Assembly (NCBI RefSeq): GCF_025290915.1
Contig: NZ_JAOCQE010000023.1
Span: forward strand, 1 to 44,109
Reading direction: 5' to 3'
Origin: Streptomyces sp. 15-116A
GTDB taxonomy: Bacteria > Actinomycetota > Actinomycetes > Streptomycetales > Streptomycetaceae
DNA: 44,109 nt
The translations under genes and the position numbers were made by a program. Below, piece by piece: positions 24,165 to 32,656 of this stretch (its first letter is position 1; every line of letters starts with the position of its first letter). The notes under the pieces are model-generated. The model was not told the origin of the DNA and searched no databases. It saw only the letters and a list, made by a program, of their open reading frames with translations.

Positions 24165-26192
24165 ATGACTGAGCGTCAGAAGGACCGGCCGTGGCTCATG
24201 CGCACGTACGCCGGTCACTCCACGGCGGAGGCGTCCAACGAGCTGTACCGGCGCAATCTCGCCAAGGGCCAGACCGGTCTGTCGGTCGCGTTCGACCTCC
24301 CGACGCAGACCGGCTACGACCCCGACCACATCCTCGCCCGCGGCGAGGTCGGCCGGGTCGGCGTGCCGGTCTCGCACCTCGGTGACATGCGCCGGCTGTT
24401 CCAGGACATCCCCCTGGAGCAGATGAACACCTCGATGACGATCAACGCCACCGCCATGTGGCTGCTGGCGCTCTATCAGGTCGTCGCCGAGGAGCAGGGC
24501 GCGGACATCACCAAGCTCCAGGGGACGACGCAGAACGACATCGTCAAGGAGTACCTGTCCCGGGGGACGCACGTCTTCCCCCCGGGACCGTCGCTCCGGC
24601 TGACGACCGACATGATCTGCTACACGGTCAACCACATCCCCAAGTGGAACCCGATCAACATCTGCAGCTACCACCTCCAGGAGGCGGGCGCCACGCCCGT
24701 GCAGGAGATCGCGTACGCGATGTCCACCGCGATCGCCGTGCTGGACGCGGTGTTCGCCTCCGGGCAGATCCCCGAGGAGCGCAAGGGCGATGTCGTCGCC
24801 CGGATCTCCTTCTTCGTGAACGCGGGCGTCCGCTTCATCGAGGAGATGTGCAAGATGCGGGCGTTCGGCCGCATCTGGGACAAGATCACGCGCGAGCGGT
24901 ACGGCATCGAGAACCCCAAGCACCGCCGCTTCCGATACGGCGTCCAGGTCAACTCCCTCGGTCTGACCGAGGCGCAGCCGGAGAACAACGTCCAGCGGAT
25001 CGTCCTCGAGATGCTGGCCGTGACCCTCTCCAAGGACGCACGCGCGCGTGCCGTGCAGCTGCCGGCCTGGAACGAGGCGCTCGGCCTGCCCCGCCCCTGG
25101 GACCAGCAGTGGTCGCTGCGCATCCAGCAGGTCCTCGCCTACGAGAGCGACCTGCTGGAGTACGACGACATCTTCGAGGGCTCGAAGGTGGTCGAGGCGA
25201 AGGTGGAGCAGCTGGTCGCCGACTCGCTCGCCGAGATGGAACGCATCGAGGAGATGGGCGGCGCGATGGCCGCCGTGGAGTCCGGCTACCTCAAGTCCCA
25301 GCTGGTCGCCTCGCACGCCGAGCGGCGGGCGCGGATCGAGTCCGGCCAGGAGAAGATCGTCGGCGTCAACATCTTCGAGGGCACCGAGCCCAACCCGCTG
25401 ACCGCCGATCTGGACACCGCGATCCAGACGGTGGACCCGGCGGTCGAGGCCCGGGTGATCGAGTCGCTGCAGAACTGGCGCGACACCCGCTACCAGCCGC
25501 CCTTCAACCACCCGCGCCCCTGCAAGGCGCTGGAGAAGCTGAAGGAGGCCGCGAAGGGCACCGACAACCTGATGGAGGCGACCCTGGAGTGCGCCCGCGC
25601 GGGTGTCACCACCGGCGAGTGGGCCGGCGCCCTGCGCGAGGTGTTCGGCGAGTTCCGCGCCCCGACGGGCGTGTCGTCGGCGCCGGTGGCGATCCCCGCC
25701 GAGGAGGGCTCCAAGCTGGCCGAGGTCCGCCGCAAGGTGGAGCTGACCGCCCAGGAGATGGGCGTCGGCAAGCTCCGCTTCCTGGTCGGCAAGCCGGGCC
25801 TGGACGGCCACTCCAACGGCGCCGAGCAGATCGCCGTGCGGGCCCGTGACGCCGGGTTCGAGGTGGTCTACCAGGGCATCCGGCTGACGCCCGAGCAGAT
25901 CGTGGACGCCGCTCTCGCCGAGGACGTGCACGCGGTGGGCCTGTCGATCCTCTCCGGATCGCACGCCCAGCTGGTGCCCGACGTGCTCGAGCGGCTCCAT
26001 GTGGCCGGTGCCACAGATATACCGGTGATCGCCGGTGGCATCATCCCCAGCGGTGACGCCGAACAGCTGCGGGCCGCCGGAGTGGCCGCGGTCTTCACCC
26101 CGAAGGACTTCGACATCACCGGAATCATCGGCCGCATCGTCGACGAGATCCGCACAGCGAACAAGCTCGACCCCCTGGAGGTCCCCGCATGA
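24165..26192 (+). CDS. ecm: ethylmalonyl-CoA mutase (B12-dependent, MeaA type)
   Basis: A 675-residue single-chain coenzyme B12 acyl-CoA mutase. The N-terminal TIM-barrel part begins RPWLMRTYAGHSTAEASNELYRRNLAKGQTGLSVAFDLPTQTGYDPD. The C-terminal cobalamin domain has the base-off motif GLDGHSNGAEQIA (Asp, His and Gly near 546-551), SILSGSH and VIAGGIIPSGD. It rearranges (2R)-ethylmalonyl-CoA to methylsuccinyl-CoA. Context between ccr and the lyase favours ethylmalonyl- over methylmalonyl-CoA as substrate. The stop TGA overlaps the next ATG (ATGA), so translation is coupled. In the literature it is also called meaA. Confidence 0.95.
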   Translation: MTERQKDRPWLMRTYAGHSTAEASNELYRRNLAKGQTGLSVAFDLPTQTGYDPDHILARGEVGRVGVPVSHLGDMRRLFQDIPLEQMNTSMTINATAMWLLALYQVVAEEQGADITKLQGTTQNDIVKEYLSRGTHVFPPGPSLRLTTDMICYTVNHIPKWNPINICSYHLQEAGATPVQEIAYAMSTAIAVLDAVFASGQIPEERKGDVVARISFFVNAGVRFIEEMCKMRAFGRIWDKITRERYGIENPKHRRFRYGVQVNSLGLTEAQPENNVQRIVLEMLAVTLSKDARARAVQLPAWNEALGLPRPWDQQWSLRIQQVLAYESDLLEYDDIFEGSKVVEAKVEQLVADSLAEMERIEEMGGAMAAVESGYLKSQLVASHAERRARIESGQEKIVGVNIFEGTEPNPLTADLDTAIQTVDPAVEARVIESLQNWRDTRYQPPFNHPRPCKALEKLKEAAKGTDNLMEATLECARAGVTTGEWAGALREVFGEFRAPTGVSSAPVAIPAEEGSKLAEVRRKVELTAQEMGVGKLRFLVGKPGLDGHSNGAEQIAVRARDAGFEVVYQGIRLTPEQIVDAALAEDVHAVGLSILSGSHAQLVPDVLERLHVAGATDIPVIAGGIIPSGDAEQLRAAGVAAVFTPKDFDITGIIGRIVDEIRTANKLDPLEVPA

Positions 26193-27163
26193 CCAGCCCT
26201 GCTCCGCAGGTCAACCGCCTTCGCCCCCGGCGTTCCTGCCTGGCGGTACCGGGCTCGAACCCGCGCTTCCTGGAGAAGGCCCAGGGCCTCCCCGCCGACC
26301 AGGTCTTCCTGGACCTGGAGGACGCCTGCGCCCCGCTCGCCAAGCCCGAGGCGCGGCACACCATCGTCAAGTTCCTCAACGAGGGCGACTGGACCGGCAA
26401 GACCCGCGTCGTGCGCGTCAACGACTGGACGACGGAGTGGACGTACCGCGATGTCGTGACCGTCGTGGAGGGCGCCGGCCAGAACCTCGACTGCATCATG
26501 CTGCCGAAGGTCCAGGACGCCCAGCAGGTCGTCGCCCTCGACCTGCTGCTGACGCAGATCGAGAAGACGATGGGCTTCGAGGTCGGCAAGATCGGCATCG
26601 AGGCGCAGATCGAGAACGCGCAGGGCCTGAACAACGTCAACGAGATCGCCCAGGCCTCCCAGCGCCTGGAGACCATCATCTTCGGCCCGGCCGACTTCAT
26701 GGCGTCCATCAACATGAAGTCGCTGGTGGTCGGCGAGCAGCCGCCCGGCTACCCGGCGGACGCCTACCACTACATCCTGATGAAGATCCTCATGGCCGCC
26801 CGCGCCAACAACCTCCAGGCGATCGACGGCCCCTACCTGCAGATCCGCAACGTCGACGGCTACCGCGCCGTCGCCCAGCGCGCCGCCGCGCTCGGCTTCG
26901 ACGGCAAGTGGGTGCTGCACCCCGGCCAGGTCGAGGCGTCCAACGAGATCTTCTCGCCGTCGCAGGAGGACTACGACCACGCCGAGCTGATCCTGGACGC
27001 GTACGACTACTACACGTCCGAGGCGGGCGGCAAGAAGGGCTCCGCGATGCTCGGCGACGAGATGATCGACGAGGCCAGCCGCAAGATGGCCCTGGTCATC
27101 GCGGGCAAGGGACGCGCCGCCGGCATGCAGCGCACCAGCACGTTCGAGATCCCGGAGGCCTGA
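26189..27163 (+). CDS. mcl: beta-methylmalyl-CoA/malyl-CoA lyase (HpcH/HpaI, CitE-like)
   Basis: A 324-residue CoA-ester lyase. Signatures: RRSCLAVPGSNPRFLEKAQGLPADQVFLDLEDACAP (acidic CoA/metal region), IGIEAQIENAQGLNNVNEIAQ (metal-binding Glu) and TIIFGPADFMASI (Asp). In the pathway it splits beta-methylmalyl-CoA into glyoxylate and propionyl-CoA; the same enzyme may also act on malyl-CoA. It starts inside the mutase stop (ATGA) and is followed 5 nt later by the MaoC gene. The symbol mcl is by context; sequence alone also fits CitE-like lyases. Confidence 0.9.
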   Translation: MTSPAPQVNRLRPRRSCLAVPGSNPRFLEKAQGLPADQVFLDLEDACAPLAKPEARHTIVKFLNEGDWTGKTRVVRVNDWTTEWTYRDVVTVVEGAGQNLDCIMLPKVQDAQQVVALDLLLTQIEKTMGFEVGKIGIEAQIENAQGLNNVNEIAQASQRLETIIFGPADFMASINMKSLVVGEQPPGYPADAYHYILMKILMAARANNLQAIDGPYLQIRNVDGYRAVAQRAAALGFDGKWVLHPGQVEASNEIFSPSQEDYDHAELILDAYDYYTSEAGGKKGSAMLGDEMIDEASRKMALVIAGKGRAAGMQRTSTFEIPEA

Positions 27164-27168
27164 GCGCG

Positions 27169-27681
27169 ATGCAGTTCGGACGCACCTACGAGGAGTTCGA
27201 GGTCGGGGCGACGTACAAGCACTGGCCGGGCAAGACGGTCACCGAGTACGACGACCACCTGTTCTGTCTCCTCACCATGAACCACCACCCGCTCCACATG
27301 GACACCAACTATGCGGAGAAGACGACGGACTTCGGCAAGAACGTCGTCGTCGGGAACTACATCTACTCGCTGCTGCTCGGCATGAGCGTGCCGGACATCT
27401 CCGGCAAGGCGATCGCCAACCTGGAGATCGAGTCGCTCAGGCACGTGGCGCCGACCTTCCACGGCGACACCATCTACGGCGAGACGACCGTGCTCGACAA
27501 GTGGCCGTCCAAGTCGAAGAACGACCGCGGCATCGTCTACGTCGAGACCAAGGGCTACAAGCAGGACGGCACGCTGGTGTGCGTGTTCCGCCGCAAGGTG
27601 ATGGTGCCGACCGAGACGTACATCAAGGAGCGCGGCGGCGAGCAGCCCGGCCGCCCCGAGCTCGAGGAACAGGGGAAGTAA
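27169..27681 (+). CDS. MaoC-family mesaconyl-CoA hydratase
   Basis: A 170-residue hot-dog-fold hydratase. TVTEYDDHLFCLLTMNHHPLHMDTNYAEKT carries the R-hydratase motif region (Asn-His-His-Pro-Leu-His), followed by VVGNYIYSLLLGMSV and the C-terminal strand GTLVCVFRRKVMVPTE. By position it hydrates mesaconyl-C1-CoA to beta-methylmalyl-CoA. It is a short single-domain form, whereas the Rhodobacter enzyme is longer with two domains. It starts 5 nt after the lyase stop and ends 3 nt before the dehydrogenase start, so translation is likely coupled. Confidence 0.88.
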   Translation: MQFGRTYEEFEVGATYKHWPGKTVTEYDDHLFCLLTMNHHPLHMDTNYAEKTTDFGKNVVVGNYIYSLLLGMSVPDISGKAIANLEIESLRHVAPTFHGDTIYGETTVLDKWPSKSKNDRGIVYVETKGYKQDGTLVCVFRRKVMVPTETYIKERGGEQPGRPELEEQGK

Positions 27682-27684
27682 GCG

Positions 27685-28890
27685 ATGGCCCGTCTCGCCC
27701 AGACCGCCGGTCTGACCGACGTCCAGCAGGAGATCCTGGCCACCGTCCGCGACTTCGTGGACAAGGAGATCATCCCGGTCGCCACCGAGCTGGAGCACCG
27801 CGACGAGTATCCGCAAGCGATCGTCGACGGCCTCAAGGAACTCGGCCTGTTCGGCCTGATGATCCCCGAGGAGTACGGCGGCCTGGGCGAGTCCCTCCTG
27901 ACGTACGCCCTCTGCGTCGAGGAGATCGCCCGCGGCTGGATGTCGGTGTCCGGCATCATCAACACGCACTTCATCGTGGCGTACATGCTCAAGCAGCACG
28001 GCACGCAGGAGCAGAAGGACCACTTCCTGCCCCGGATGGCGGCCGGCGACATCCGCGGCGCCTTCTCGATGTCGGAGCCGGGCCTGGGCTCCGATGTGTC
28101 GGCGATCACGTCGAAGGCGGTGAAGGACGGCGACGAGTACGTCCTCAACGGCCAGAAGATGTGGCTGACGAACGGCGGTACGTCGTCTCTCGTGGCCGTT
28201 CTGGTCAGAAGTGACGAGGGTCACCCCGAGGGCACGGCCCCGCACAAGTCGATGACGACCTTCCTGGTGGAGAAGGAGCCCGGCTTCGGCGAGGTCCGTC
28301 CCGGCCTCACCATCCCCGGCAAGATCGACAAGATGGGCTACAAGGGCGTCGACACGACCGAGCTCATCATGGACGGCCTGCGCATTCCGGCGAATCGGGT
28401 GCTCGGCGGGGTCACCGGCCGAGGTTTTTACCAAATGATGGACGGGGTCGAGGTCGGCCGGGTCAACGTGGCGGCGCGTGGCTGTGGCGTCGCTCAGCGT
28501 GCCTTCGAGCTCGGTGTCCAGTACGCCCAGCAGCGCCACACTTTCGGCAAGCCGATCGCCCAGCACCAGGCCATCCAGTTCAAGCTGGCCGAGATGGCTA
28601 CCAAGGTGGAGGCCGCGCATGCGATGATGGTCAACGCAGCGCGCAAAAAGGACTCCGGGGAACGAAACGACCTCGAAGCAGGGATGGCGAAGTACCTCGC
28701 CTCCGAATACTGCAAGGAGGTCGTGGAGGACGCCTTCCGGATCCACGGCGGCTACGGCTTTTCGAAGGAGTACGAGATCGAGCGCCTCTACCGGGAGGCG
28801 CCGATGCTGCTGATCGGTGAAGGCACGGCCGAGATCCAGAAAATGATCATCGGCCGCCGACTGCTCGAAGAGTATCGATTCCAGGGCTAG
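27685..28890 (+). CDS. mcd: acyl-CoA dehydrogenase, probable methylsuccinyl-CoA dehydrogenase
   Basis: A 401-residue FAD acyl-CoA dehydrogenase. Signatures: GAFSMSEPGLGSDVSAITSKAV (flavin/substrate signature), GQKMWLTNGG, and the C-terminal RHTFGKPIAQHQAIQFKLAEM and GGYGFSKEYEIERLYREAPMLLIGEGTAEIQ with the likely base Glu in LYREA. It would oxidise (2S)-methylsuccinyl-CoA to mesaconyl-C1-CoA. It lacks the long N-terminal extension known from proteobacterial Mcd. Start ATG 27685 with GGGGAAG upstream. From about 28384 onward, A/T-ending codons are clearly more frequent than before. The last gene of the operon, it is followed by a hairpin. Confidence 0.88.
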   Translation: MARLAQTAGLTDVQQEILATVRDFVDKEIIPVATELEHRDEYPQAIVDGLKELGLFGLMIPEEYGGLGESLLTYALCVEEIARGWMSVSGIINTHFIVAYMLKQHGTQEQKDHFLPRMAAGDIRGAFSMSEPGLGSDVSAITSKAVKDGDEYVLNGQKMWLTNGGTSSLVAVLVRSDEGHPEGTAPHKSMTTFLVEKEPGFGEVRPGLTIPGKIDKMGYKGVDTTELIMDGLRIPANRVLGGVTGRGFYQMMDGVEVGRVNVAARGCGVAQRAFELGVQYAQQRHTFGKPIAQHQAIQFKLAEMATKVEAAHAMMVNAARKKDSGERNDLEAGMAKYLASEYCKEVVEDAFRIHGGYGFSKEYEIERLYREAPMLLIGEGTAEIQKMIIGRRLLEEYRFQG

Positions 28891-28898
28891 ATGTCCGG

Positions 28899-28939
28899 AT
28901 ACGGGGTGTTTTCTTGGAGAAGAGGATCACACCCCGTAT
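28899..28939 (+). terminator. nested hairpin after the ethylmalonyl-CoA operon
   Basis: Arms ATACGGGGTGT (28899-28909) and ACACCCCGTAT (28929-28939) form a perfect 11-bp stem; the 19-nt loop contains a second small stem TTCT-TGG-AGAA. No U tract follows. It may terminate or stabilise the operon mRNA or be a structured leader element for psd. Confidence 0.6.
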
Positions 28940-28996
28940 GCACTCTTCGGCCGCCGACTCGGCTGACTGGCTTACCCAGTTGCGGCCCGGAGCCGC

Positions 28997-29002
28997 TACG
29001 AT
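28997..29002 (+). promoter_or_regulatory. -10 candidate TACGAT for psd-pssA
   Basis: TACGAT fits TANNNT and lies 58 nt upstream of the psd start. No convincing -35 is seen at 17-18 nt. It would allow psd-pssA to be transcribed apart from the ethylmalonyl-CoA operon. Confidence 0.35.
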
Positions 29003-29060
29003 CGCCGGAAAGCCGCCGTCCCCCGCAAGTGCGCGGCATCATCCGCTACGAAGGTCATCC

Positions 29061-29717
29061 ATGCCCCACAGCCAAACCTCTGCACCTCGCGACAGCCTCG
29101 CCGGCGTACGCCTCGCGCGCGGAGCATCGCCGTGGCTTCTGCCGACCGTCGCCACCGCAGCCGTCAGCCTTCTCCGTGCCCGCCGCTCGGGCGCGGCGAA
29201 GGCCGTCGCCGTTCCCGCCACCGCGCTGGCGGCGGGGATGCTGTGGTTCTTCCGCGACCCCGAGCGCGAGATCGCCCAGGGCCGGGTCATCTCGCCCGCC
29301 GACGGTGTGGTGCAGAGCATCATGCCGTGGAAGGACGGCCGCACCCGCGTCGCCATCTTCATGAGCCCGCTCAACGTCCACGTGAACCGCGCACCGCTGT
29401 CCGGCACGGTCACGTCGGTCGAGCACATCCCCGGTGGTTTCGTTCCCGCCTTCAACAAGGAGAGCGAGAACAACGAGCGGGTCGTCTGGCACTTCGACAC
29501 CGAGCTCGGTGACATCGAGATGATCCAGATCGCCGGCGCGGTGGCCCGCCGCATCGTGCCCTACGTGCCGCAGGGCACGAAGGTCGAGCAGGGCGACCGG
29601 ATCGGTCTGATCCGGTTCGGCTCGCGTGTCGACATCTACCTGCCCGAGGGCGTGGAGGTGGCGGTCGAAGTCGGCCAGAAGACGGTGGCTGGGGTGACTC
29701 GCATTGACCGTGATTGA
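29061..29717 (+). CDS. psd: phosphatidylserine decarboxylase proenzyme
   Basis: A 218-residue short-form phosphatidylserine decarboxylase that makes phosphatidylethanolamine. It has a hydrophobic N-terminal segment (PWLLPTVATAAVSLL and AVPATALAAGMLWFF) followed by RDPEREI, VISPADGVV, FMSPLNVHVNR and the self-cleavage site IRFGSRVD, with cleavage expected between Gly187 and Ser188 to form the pyruvoyl group. The ATG at 29061 has AAGG 6 nt upstream. The end overlaps the pssA start by 14 bp, so the two consecutive steps of phosphatidylethanolamine synthesis are translationally coupled. Confidence 0.95.
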   Translation: MPHSQTSAPRDSLAGVRLARGASPWLLPTVATAAVSLLRARRSGAAKAVAVPATALAAGMLWFFRDPEREIAQGRVISPADGVVQSIMPWKDGRTRVAIFMSPLNVHVNRAPLSGTVTSVEHIPGGFVPAFNKESENNERVVWHFDTELGDIEMIQIAGAVARRIVPYVPQGTKVEQGDRIGLIRFGSRVDIYLPEGVEVAVEVGQKTVAGVTRIDRD

Positions 29718-30558
29718 TCCGGAGACTCAGGCCGGCTGGGTGCCGGAGGCCGACGAGGCGGACGACGAGGAGGAGATGCCCCTCTCGCTGCGCCTGTCGA
29801 TAGCGGACACCCTCACCCTGGGCAACGCCACCTGTGGCTTCATGGCGGTGTACTTCACCACCACCGGCATCCTGATCCCGCACCTCACGGGCAGCCAGGA
29901 GACCGGCATGGCCCGCCACAGCGCGGCGACCGCGGTGATCCTGATGCTGTGCGCGGCCGTCTTCGACCTGTTCGACGGGCTGGTCGCGCGCAAGCTGCGC
30001 AGCTCGCCGATGGGCGCGGAGCTGGACAACCTCTCCGACCTGATCAGCTTCGGGCTCGCCCCGGCGTACTTCGTGCTGGTGTACGGCATGGTCGCGGACG
30101 ACGCGCACCAGAGAGTGGCCGCGGTCGGGGCGATCGTGGTGCTGCTGGCGGTCGTGCTGCGGCTGGCTCGGTTCTCGTGCGTCACGGTGAAGGACGGCAC
30201 GTTCCAGGGGATGCCGTCGCCGTTCGGGGCGCTCACGGTCGTGTCGATCGTGCTGCTGGAGCTGCCGTTCGTGGCGACGCTGCTGGCGATCCTGGGGACC
30301 GCCTGGCTGATGGTGAGCCGCGTGGAGTACCCGAAGCCGCGGGGGCGGCTGGCCGTGGCGATGCTGTCGTGGATCGTGCTGTCGATGGGGCTGCTGGCGG
30401 CGTGGGCGTTCGACGCGCCGAGCGGGCAGCTGCTGCTGCAGACGGGGTGTGCGCTGCAGCTGGTGATGGGCGCGGTGATTCCGCTGTTCGCGACGGCTCG
30501 GCGAGTGAACAACTTCCGTGACAATCGCCGCGAGGCGCGGGCGGCGCAACTGCCGTAG
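29704..30558 (+). CDS. pssA: CDP-diacylglycerol-serine O-phosphatidyltransferase
   Basis: A 284-residue membrane enzyme that joins CDP-diacylglycerol and serine to phosphatidylserine, the substrate of Psd. The CDP-alcohol phosphatidyltransferase signature is FDGLVARKLRSSPMGAELDNLSDLISFG, with all conserved DG, AR, G, D and D positions. About seven to eight hydrophobic segments follow an acidic N-terminus (EADEADDEEEM). The start is probably TTG 29704, or GTG 29710; GGGGTG lies 7 nt before the TTG. It overlaps psd. A long inverted repeat lies downstream toward the convergent glycerate kinase. Confidence 0.93.
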   Translation: MTVIDPETQAGWVPEADEADDEEEMPLSLRLSIADTLTLGNATCGFMAVYFTTTGILIPHLTGSQETGMARHSAATAVILMLCAAVFDLFDGLVARKLRSSPMGAELDNLSDLISFGLAPAYFVLVYGMVADDAHQRVAAVGAIVVLLAVVLRLARFSCVTVKDGTFQGMPSPFGALTVVSIVLLELPFVATLLAILGTAWLMVSRVEYPKPRGRLAVAMLSWIVLSMGLLAAWAFDAPSGQLLLQTGCALQLVMGAVIPLFATARRVNNFRDNRREARAAQLP

Positions 30559-30616
30559 CGGCGCGAGCTGAGTGTGGGGCCCTGGACCTGTTGCCGGTTT
30601 GGGGCCCTTCGCTTGC

Positions 30617-30752
30617 CCCTGGGGCTCCGCCCCCAGACCCCCGTTTGCCCACCCAGCCCACCCGTCTCGGTCAGTGAAAAGGGCGCCCTCACAACCAACC
30701 GAGTCGGCTGGGCGGGTGGGAAACGGGGGTCCAGGGGGCGGAGCCCCCTGGG
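30617..30752. repeat. long imperfect inverted repeat between convergent genes (bidirectional terminator-like)
   Basis: Arms 30617-30664 and 30705-30752 (about 48 bp each) are near reverse complements, sharing GGGGCTCCGCCCC and ACCCCCGTTT cores. Each arm also folds on itself around GGAGC/GCTCC. The GGGGCTCCGCCCCCAGACCCCC core resembles a dispersed intergenic repeat I recall from streptomycete genomes. It would act as a terminator for both pssA and the glycerate kinase gene. Confidence 0.75.
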
Positions 30753-30756
30753 TGGG

Positions 30757-31932
30757 TCAGCTCAAGAAGTCCCGCGCAATACGCTCCGCCGTGCGCTCCA
30801 GGATCGGCCCCGCATCCGCGATGCACTTCTCGACGTCCGGCTCGATGTCCGTCAGCGCGTAGGCGCGCCGGATCCCGGCCTTGCCCAGCGTCTCCGGCGG
30901 CAGCGCCAGACGGCCGCACACCGCGACGACCTCCTTGCCCGCCGCCCGCGCCGCCGTGGCGACACCCGCGGGAGCCTTCCCGTGCAGCGTCTGCTGGTCC
31001 AGGGAACCCTCCCCGGTGATCACCAGATCCGCCCGCTCCAGCGCCGGAGCGAAGCCCAGCACCTCCAGCATCACCTCGATACCGGGACGGAACCGCGCCC
31101 CGACCAGCAGCGCGCCGTAGCCGATCCCGCCGGCCGCCCCAGCACCCGGCGACGCCGCGTACTCGGCGGCCTTCTCCCCCAGCTCCCCCTCCAGCACCTT
31201 CGCGAAGTGCGCCAGCGCCGCGTCCAGACGCTCGACGTCCTCCGGCGACGCGCCCTTCTGCGGCCCGTACACCGCCGGCGCGCCCTTCGGCCCGGTCAGG
31301 GGATTGTCGACGTCACTGGCGAGCACGAACTCGACCGAGGCGAGCCGCGGGTCAAGCCCGGACAGATCAGCCGTCGCCAGCTCGGCGAGACCGGCTCCGC
31401 CCGGCGCCACCGGCTCCCCGTCGGCCTTCAGGAACCGCGCCCCCAGCGCGGACAGCATGCCCGCACCGCCGTCGGTGGTGGCACTGCCGCCCACCCCGAA
31501 CACGATCGTCGCCGCCCCCGCGTCCAGCGCGGCCCGCAGCAGCTCGCCGGAGCCGTACGTCGACGCCGTCAGCGGCGCGAAGACGCCCTCCGGGAGCCGT
31601 TGGAGCCCGCTCGCCTCGGCCATCTCCACGACCGCGGTGTCGCCGCGCAGCGCGTACGCCGCGGTCACCTCGCCCCCGAGGGGCCCGGCGACCCGTACCT
31701 CGCGCCGTTCGAATCCCGCCGCGACCGCCGCGGCCACCGTGCCGTCACCGCCGTCGGCGACCGGCAGCGCCTCGACCGACACGCCCGGCACGACCCGGCG
31801 CAGCCCGGCCGTCACCCGCTCGGCGACCTCCACGGCCGTCAAGGACCCCTTGAACTTGTCCGCGGCGACGAGCACCCGCTGCGCCGACACCTCCGACCGC
31901 TCGGACCAGGTACCGCTCACTGCGTCCGCCAC
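30757..31932 (-). CDS. glycerate kinase (GarK/GlxK family)
   Basis: A 391-residue glycerate kinase that phosphorylates glycerate for entry into glycolysis. Signatures: RVLVAADKFKGSLTAVEVAERV, PVADGGDGTVAA, GVGGSATTDGGAGMLSALGARF and LVITGEGSLDQQTLHGKAP. Glyoxylate made by the nearby ethylmalonyl-CoA pathway can be converted to glycerate, so proximity may be meaningful, but this is inference. Start: GTG 31932 with GAGGGG 7 nt upstream; the frame extends to 31962 without a better site. It is transcribed toward pssA and has its own promoter at 31991-32020. Confidence 0.9.
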   Translation of the reverse strand: MADAVSGTWSERSEVSAQRVLVAADKFKGSLTAVEVAERVTAGLRRVVPGVSVEALPVADGGDGTVAAAVAAGFERREVRVAGPLGGEVTAAYALRGDTAVVEMAEASGLQRLPEGVFAPLTASTYGSGELLRAALDAGAATIVFGVGGSATTDGGAGMLSALGARFLKADGEPVAPGGAGLAELATADLSGLDPRLASVEFVLASDVDNPLTGPKGAPAVYGPQKGASPEDVERLDAALAHFAKVLEGELGEKAAEYAASPGAGAAGGIGYGALLVGARFRPGIEVMLEVLGFAPALERADLVITGEGSLDQQTLHGKAPAGVATAARAAGKEVVAVCGRLALPPETLGKAGIRRAYALTDIEPDVEKCIADAGPILERTAERIARDFLS

Positions 31933-31990
31933 TTGCTTTCCCCTCGCTCTCGGGCCTCGCACGCGTGAGGAGGCCAGTCGCGCCGCTGTG

Positions 31991-32020
31991 ACCTTAACCT
32001 TCGCGCGCCGTCGCCGTCAT
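31991..32020 (-). promoter_or_regulatory. promoter of the glycerate kinase gene
   Basis: ATGACG (32020-32015), an 18-nt spacer and TAAGGT (31996-31991) read on the minus strand, about 59 nt upstream of the GTG start. As the promoter is intact, the left end of the IS607-like relic must lie to the right of about 32020. Confidence 0.5.
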
Positions 32021-32099
32021 GCCCTGCCCATCCCGTGGACCGTGCGGCGTGCGCGGTGGCGTGCGGATCCGGGCGGATCGGGTCGACCGTCGGTCGCCG

Positions 32100-32642
32100 G
32101 GCGGCAAGCGCATCTTCCTCTGTGGTCGAGCTGGAAGCTCTGCGTGCCGGGGCAGGGAAACTCCCGGACGTCGAGGGCGCAGCTGTACGGGTGAGTGTCC
32201 TCGCAGCGGCAGCGTTCCGAGGGCGGCTTGATCGACAGATGGCCCGCTGCGGAAAGCCGCGGCGGGACGGCCGATCGTGGGGGAGTTCTTCGACGTTGCT
32301 TCGCCTGTCCGGCCAGCCACGGGCCTGCGGCGGGCGTTGACGTCGTACCGACGGCCGGAGGTGTCGGTACCGCTGGTCGAGCATGAGGAGCGTCTGGCCC
32401 GGTTCGGTACTGGGCTTGTACGGGAAGTGATACCGCCGGCGTTCGGCGTCCGGCCGGGAATCACCGGTATGGATGAAGATCTGGACGTTTCGCAGGAGTC
32501 GGAGTTGGTGCGGGACATGCTGGCGGTCGTCGCGTCGTTCTCCGGCAGGTTGTACGGGCAGCGGTCGACGAAAACCAGGGCGTTGACGAAGGCTGTCAAG
32601 ACCGCTGTCTGTCATCCGGATGTGCAGGTCTTGTCGAGGTGA
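32100..32642 (+). pseudogene. IS607-type serine recombinase relic (tnpA)
   Basis: Fragments of a serine recombinase appear in different frames. KLCVPGQGNSRTSRAQLYG followed by a stop, then VSSQRQRSEGG, resembles the MerR-like arm and the LYARVSS catalytic motif. RLDRQMARCGK in another frame matches the LDRQVARL helix. From 32277, VPLVEHEERLARFGTGLV and SELVRDMLAVVASFSGRLYGQRSTKTRALTKAV match VVEHRDRLARFG and LVRDMxEVLTSFCARLYGRRSARNR. At least two frameshifts and the loss of the active-site serine context make it non-functional. Exact limits are uncertain. Confidence 0.7.
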
Positions 32643-32656
32643 GAGGAGGTCGGCGA

